Below are positions 5,850 through 6,911 of a DNA stretch of 6,911 nucleotides, in pieces. A program made the position numbers and the translations under genes. The notes below the pieces were generated by a model. The model worked only from the letters and a program-made list of their open reading frames with translations. It ran no database searches and had not been told where the DNA came from. Origin of the DNA: an uncultured Mycoplasmataceae bacterium (lineage in GTDB: Bacteria; Bacillota_I; Bacilli_A; Mycoplasmatales; Mycoplasmoidaceae); contig CAMWQH010000031.1 in NCBI GenBank assembly GCA_947176435.1, positions 1 to 6,911 on the forward strand. Reading direction: 5' to 3'. The stretch's first letter is position 1; every line of letters starts with the position of its first letter.

Positions 5850-6856
5850 ATGATTAAACTTAATATTCAACAAATTAAAAATATGTTTGTAGCAGGTGCT
5901 GCTGCAATTTCTGAACAATATGAATATATTAATGAGCTAAATGTCTTCCCTGTTCCTGATGGTGATACAGGAAGTAACATGAAAATTACTGCTGAAGGTG
6001 CAGTTAATGTCATTAAAGGAATGGAATTTAAAGACCTATTTACCCTAGGAAGACAATTTTCACGTGCTTTATTAATGAATGCTCGTGGAAATTCAGGAGT
6101 TATTTTCTCACAAATTGTTAAAGGATTTGTTAGTGTATTTAAAGAAAATATCACAGAACTAACTATTGGTGAATTTGCTGATGCTTTTAGCAAAGCTAAA
6201 GAAACAGCTTATCGTGCAGTTACCACACCGATCGAAGGCACTATTTTAACAGTTATTAGAGTGACCGCTGAGAATATTGACAAGAAAAAGAATACATATA
6301 CATCTATTGAAGATTTAATGAAAGATGCAATCAAGGAATCTAAAGACATCCTTGAACAAACTCCTGATTTTTTACCAGAACTTAAAAATGCAGGTGTAGT
6401 TGACTCTGGTGGTTACGGTTTGGTTTGCTTCTTTGAAGGTATGGCAGCATCTTTTACAGCTAGCCCAGACAAAACAAAAGAAATTAAGAAACCATTAAAT
6501 AAGAAGTCATTAGTTACTAAAACTATTAAACCAACATTTGTTGATAACAATGATGGATTTGGTTATTGTTGCGAATTTATTGCTAAATTAGGATCGAAAG
6601 TTGTTATTGATCAAAAAGACAAAGAAACTTTAAATGAAAAAGCATTAAAAAAAGAATTGTTAGAAATTGGCGACAGTTTAGCAATTGTCAGAGACGAAGA
6701 TATCTTAAAAGTTCATGTTCATTCTGTTCATCCATATAACTTTTTACAAATTGGTCAAAAATATGGTGAATTTTCAAAAGTAAAAGTTGAAAATATGACT
6801 TTCCAATTTTTAGAAAGAAATCCTGGTATGACTCTTGAAAAGAGTTCTAAAAAAAC
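5850..6856 (+). CDS. fakA: Fatty acid kinase FakA (DhaL/DegV-type), 3' end missing
   Basis: FakA phosphorylates fatty acids held by FakB proteins, giving acyl phosphate for phospholipid synthesis from host lipids. The N-terminal DhaL ATP-binding domain (about 1-200) is clear: NVFPVPDGDTGSNM with metal-binding Asp37 and Asp39, NARGNSGVIFSQ at 77-88, TPIEGTILTVIR, and AGVVDSGGYGL with Asp185. The middle domain shows GYCCEF (Cys240/241) and VHVHSVHP (His289, His291), the Cys/His set that matches the zinc site described for S. aureus FakA. Family members are about 550 residues long. Here only about 335 genomic residues remain, because the sequence runs into Illumina adapter at about 6857. The stop at 6891-6893 and residues after about 335 are adapter-encoded, and the C-terminal FakB-interacting domain lies off the window. 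GGGG at 5835-5838 may act as the ribosome binding site. Confidence 0.93.
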
Positions 6857-6911
6857 CTCTCTCTTAAACACAACTGACGCTGCCGACGAATAGAGAGGAG
6901 TAGATCTCGGG
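6857..6911. other. Illumina Nextera adapter, i5 index and P5 contamination
   Basis: Bases 6857-6889 match the reverse complement of the 33-base Nextera read-1 adapter at 30 positions, with mismatches at 6859, 6867 and 6873. The last 16 (CTGACGCTGCCGACGA) are identical. Bases 6890-6897 are ATAGAGAG, the reverse complement of i5 index CTCTCTAT (S502/N502). Bases 6898-6911 match the reverse complement of P5 (GTGTAGATCTCGGT) except at 6899 and 6911. The order adapter, index, P5 is exactly what short-insert read-through produces. This stretch is not genomic and should not be annotated as coding. Confidence 0.97.

Noticed and set aside
5867..6193. Minus-strand open frame of 108 codons opposite fakA.
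   Set aside because: It lies wholly antisense to the strongly conserved DhaL domain.
1..6911. Looked for CRISPR arrays, insertion sequences, toxin-antitoxin pairs, phage genes and tandem repeats.
   Set aside because: No repeat units, transposase motifs or accessory genes were seen. The window is filled by housekeeping genes.

Overview
The window is a low-GC fragment of a mollicute (Mycoplasma-type) chromosome read with genetic code 4. The evidence is direct. TGA interrupts three otherwise intact, well-conserved genes (plsC, thyA, folA) exactly where Trp belongs, eight times in all, and no gene here uses TGG. Other mollicute signs are very tight gene packing, short AT-rich spacers and CCA-encoding tRNAs. 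The species cannot be named safely from this sequence alone.

Layout from left to right. (1) ackA, acetate kinase, on the minus strand, diverges from the next unit across a spacer of about 60 bp. The spacer contains a self-complementary -10 box that both strands could use. (2) A plus-strand operon plsC-thyA-folA-scpA-scpB occupies 1335-4828, with junctions from a 14-base overlap to a 3-base gap. It joins phospholipid acylation, dTMP synthesis with folate recycling, and the two partners of the SMC chromosome-organising complex. (3) A convergent junction holds terminator-like hairpins. (4) A minus-strand unit runs rpmF (ribosomal protein L32), a 63-residue single-span membrane protein, tRNA-Cys(GCA), tRNA-Arg(ACG), and a hairpin with a T-tract. 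(5) Divergent from rpmF is a plus-strand pair: a small Asp23/Gls24-like protein and fakA, a fatty acid kinase. The spacer ahead of this pair can form a 16-bp hairpin that is fully paired only in plus-strand RNA.

Functionally the genes are housekeeping. AckA makes ATP from acetyl phosphate. FakA would phosphorylate exogenous fatty acids for phospholipid synthesis, in which PlsC adds the second acyl chain. ThyA turns dUMP into dTMP and FolA reduces the dihydrofolate it produces. ScpA and ScpB load onto SMC.

The most consequential observation is technical. The last 55 bases (about 6857-6911) are not genomic. They match the reverse complement of the Illumina Nextera read-1 transposase adapter, an 8-base i5 index and the start of the P5 sequence, with a few mismatches. 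The apparent C-terminus and stop codon of fakA are therefore artefacts, and the gene is cut by the end of the sequence rather than naturally short. I saw no convincing novel defence, mobile or biosynthetic system. The best biological leads are the 5' hairpin ahead of the asp23-like/fakA pair, the membrane protein between rpmF and the tRNAs, and the mispaired T-stem of tRNA-Arg.
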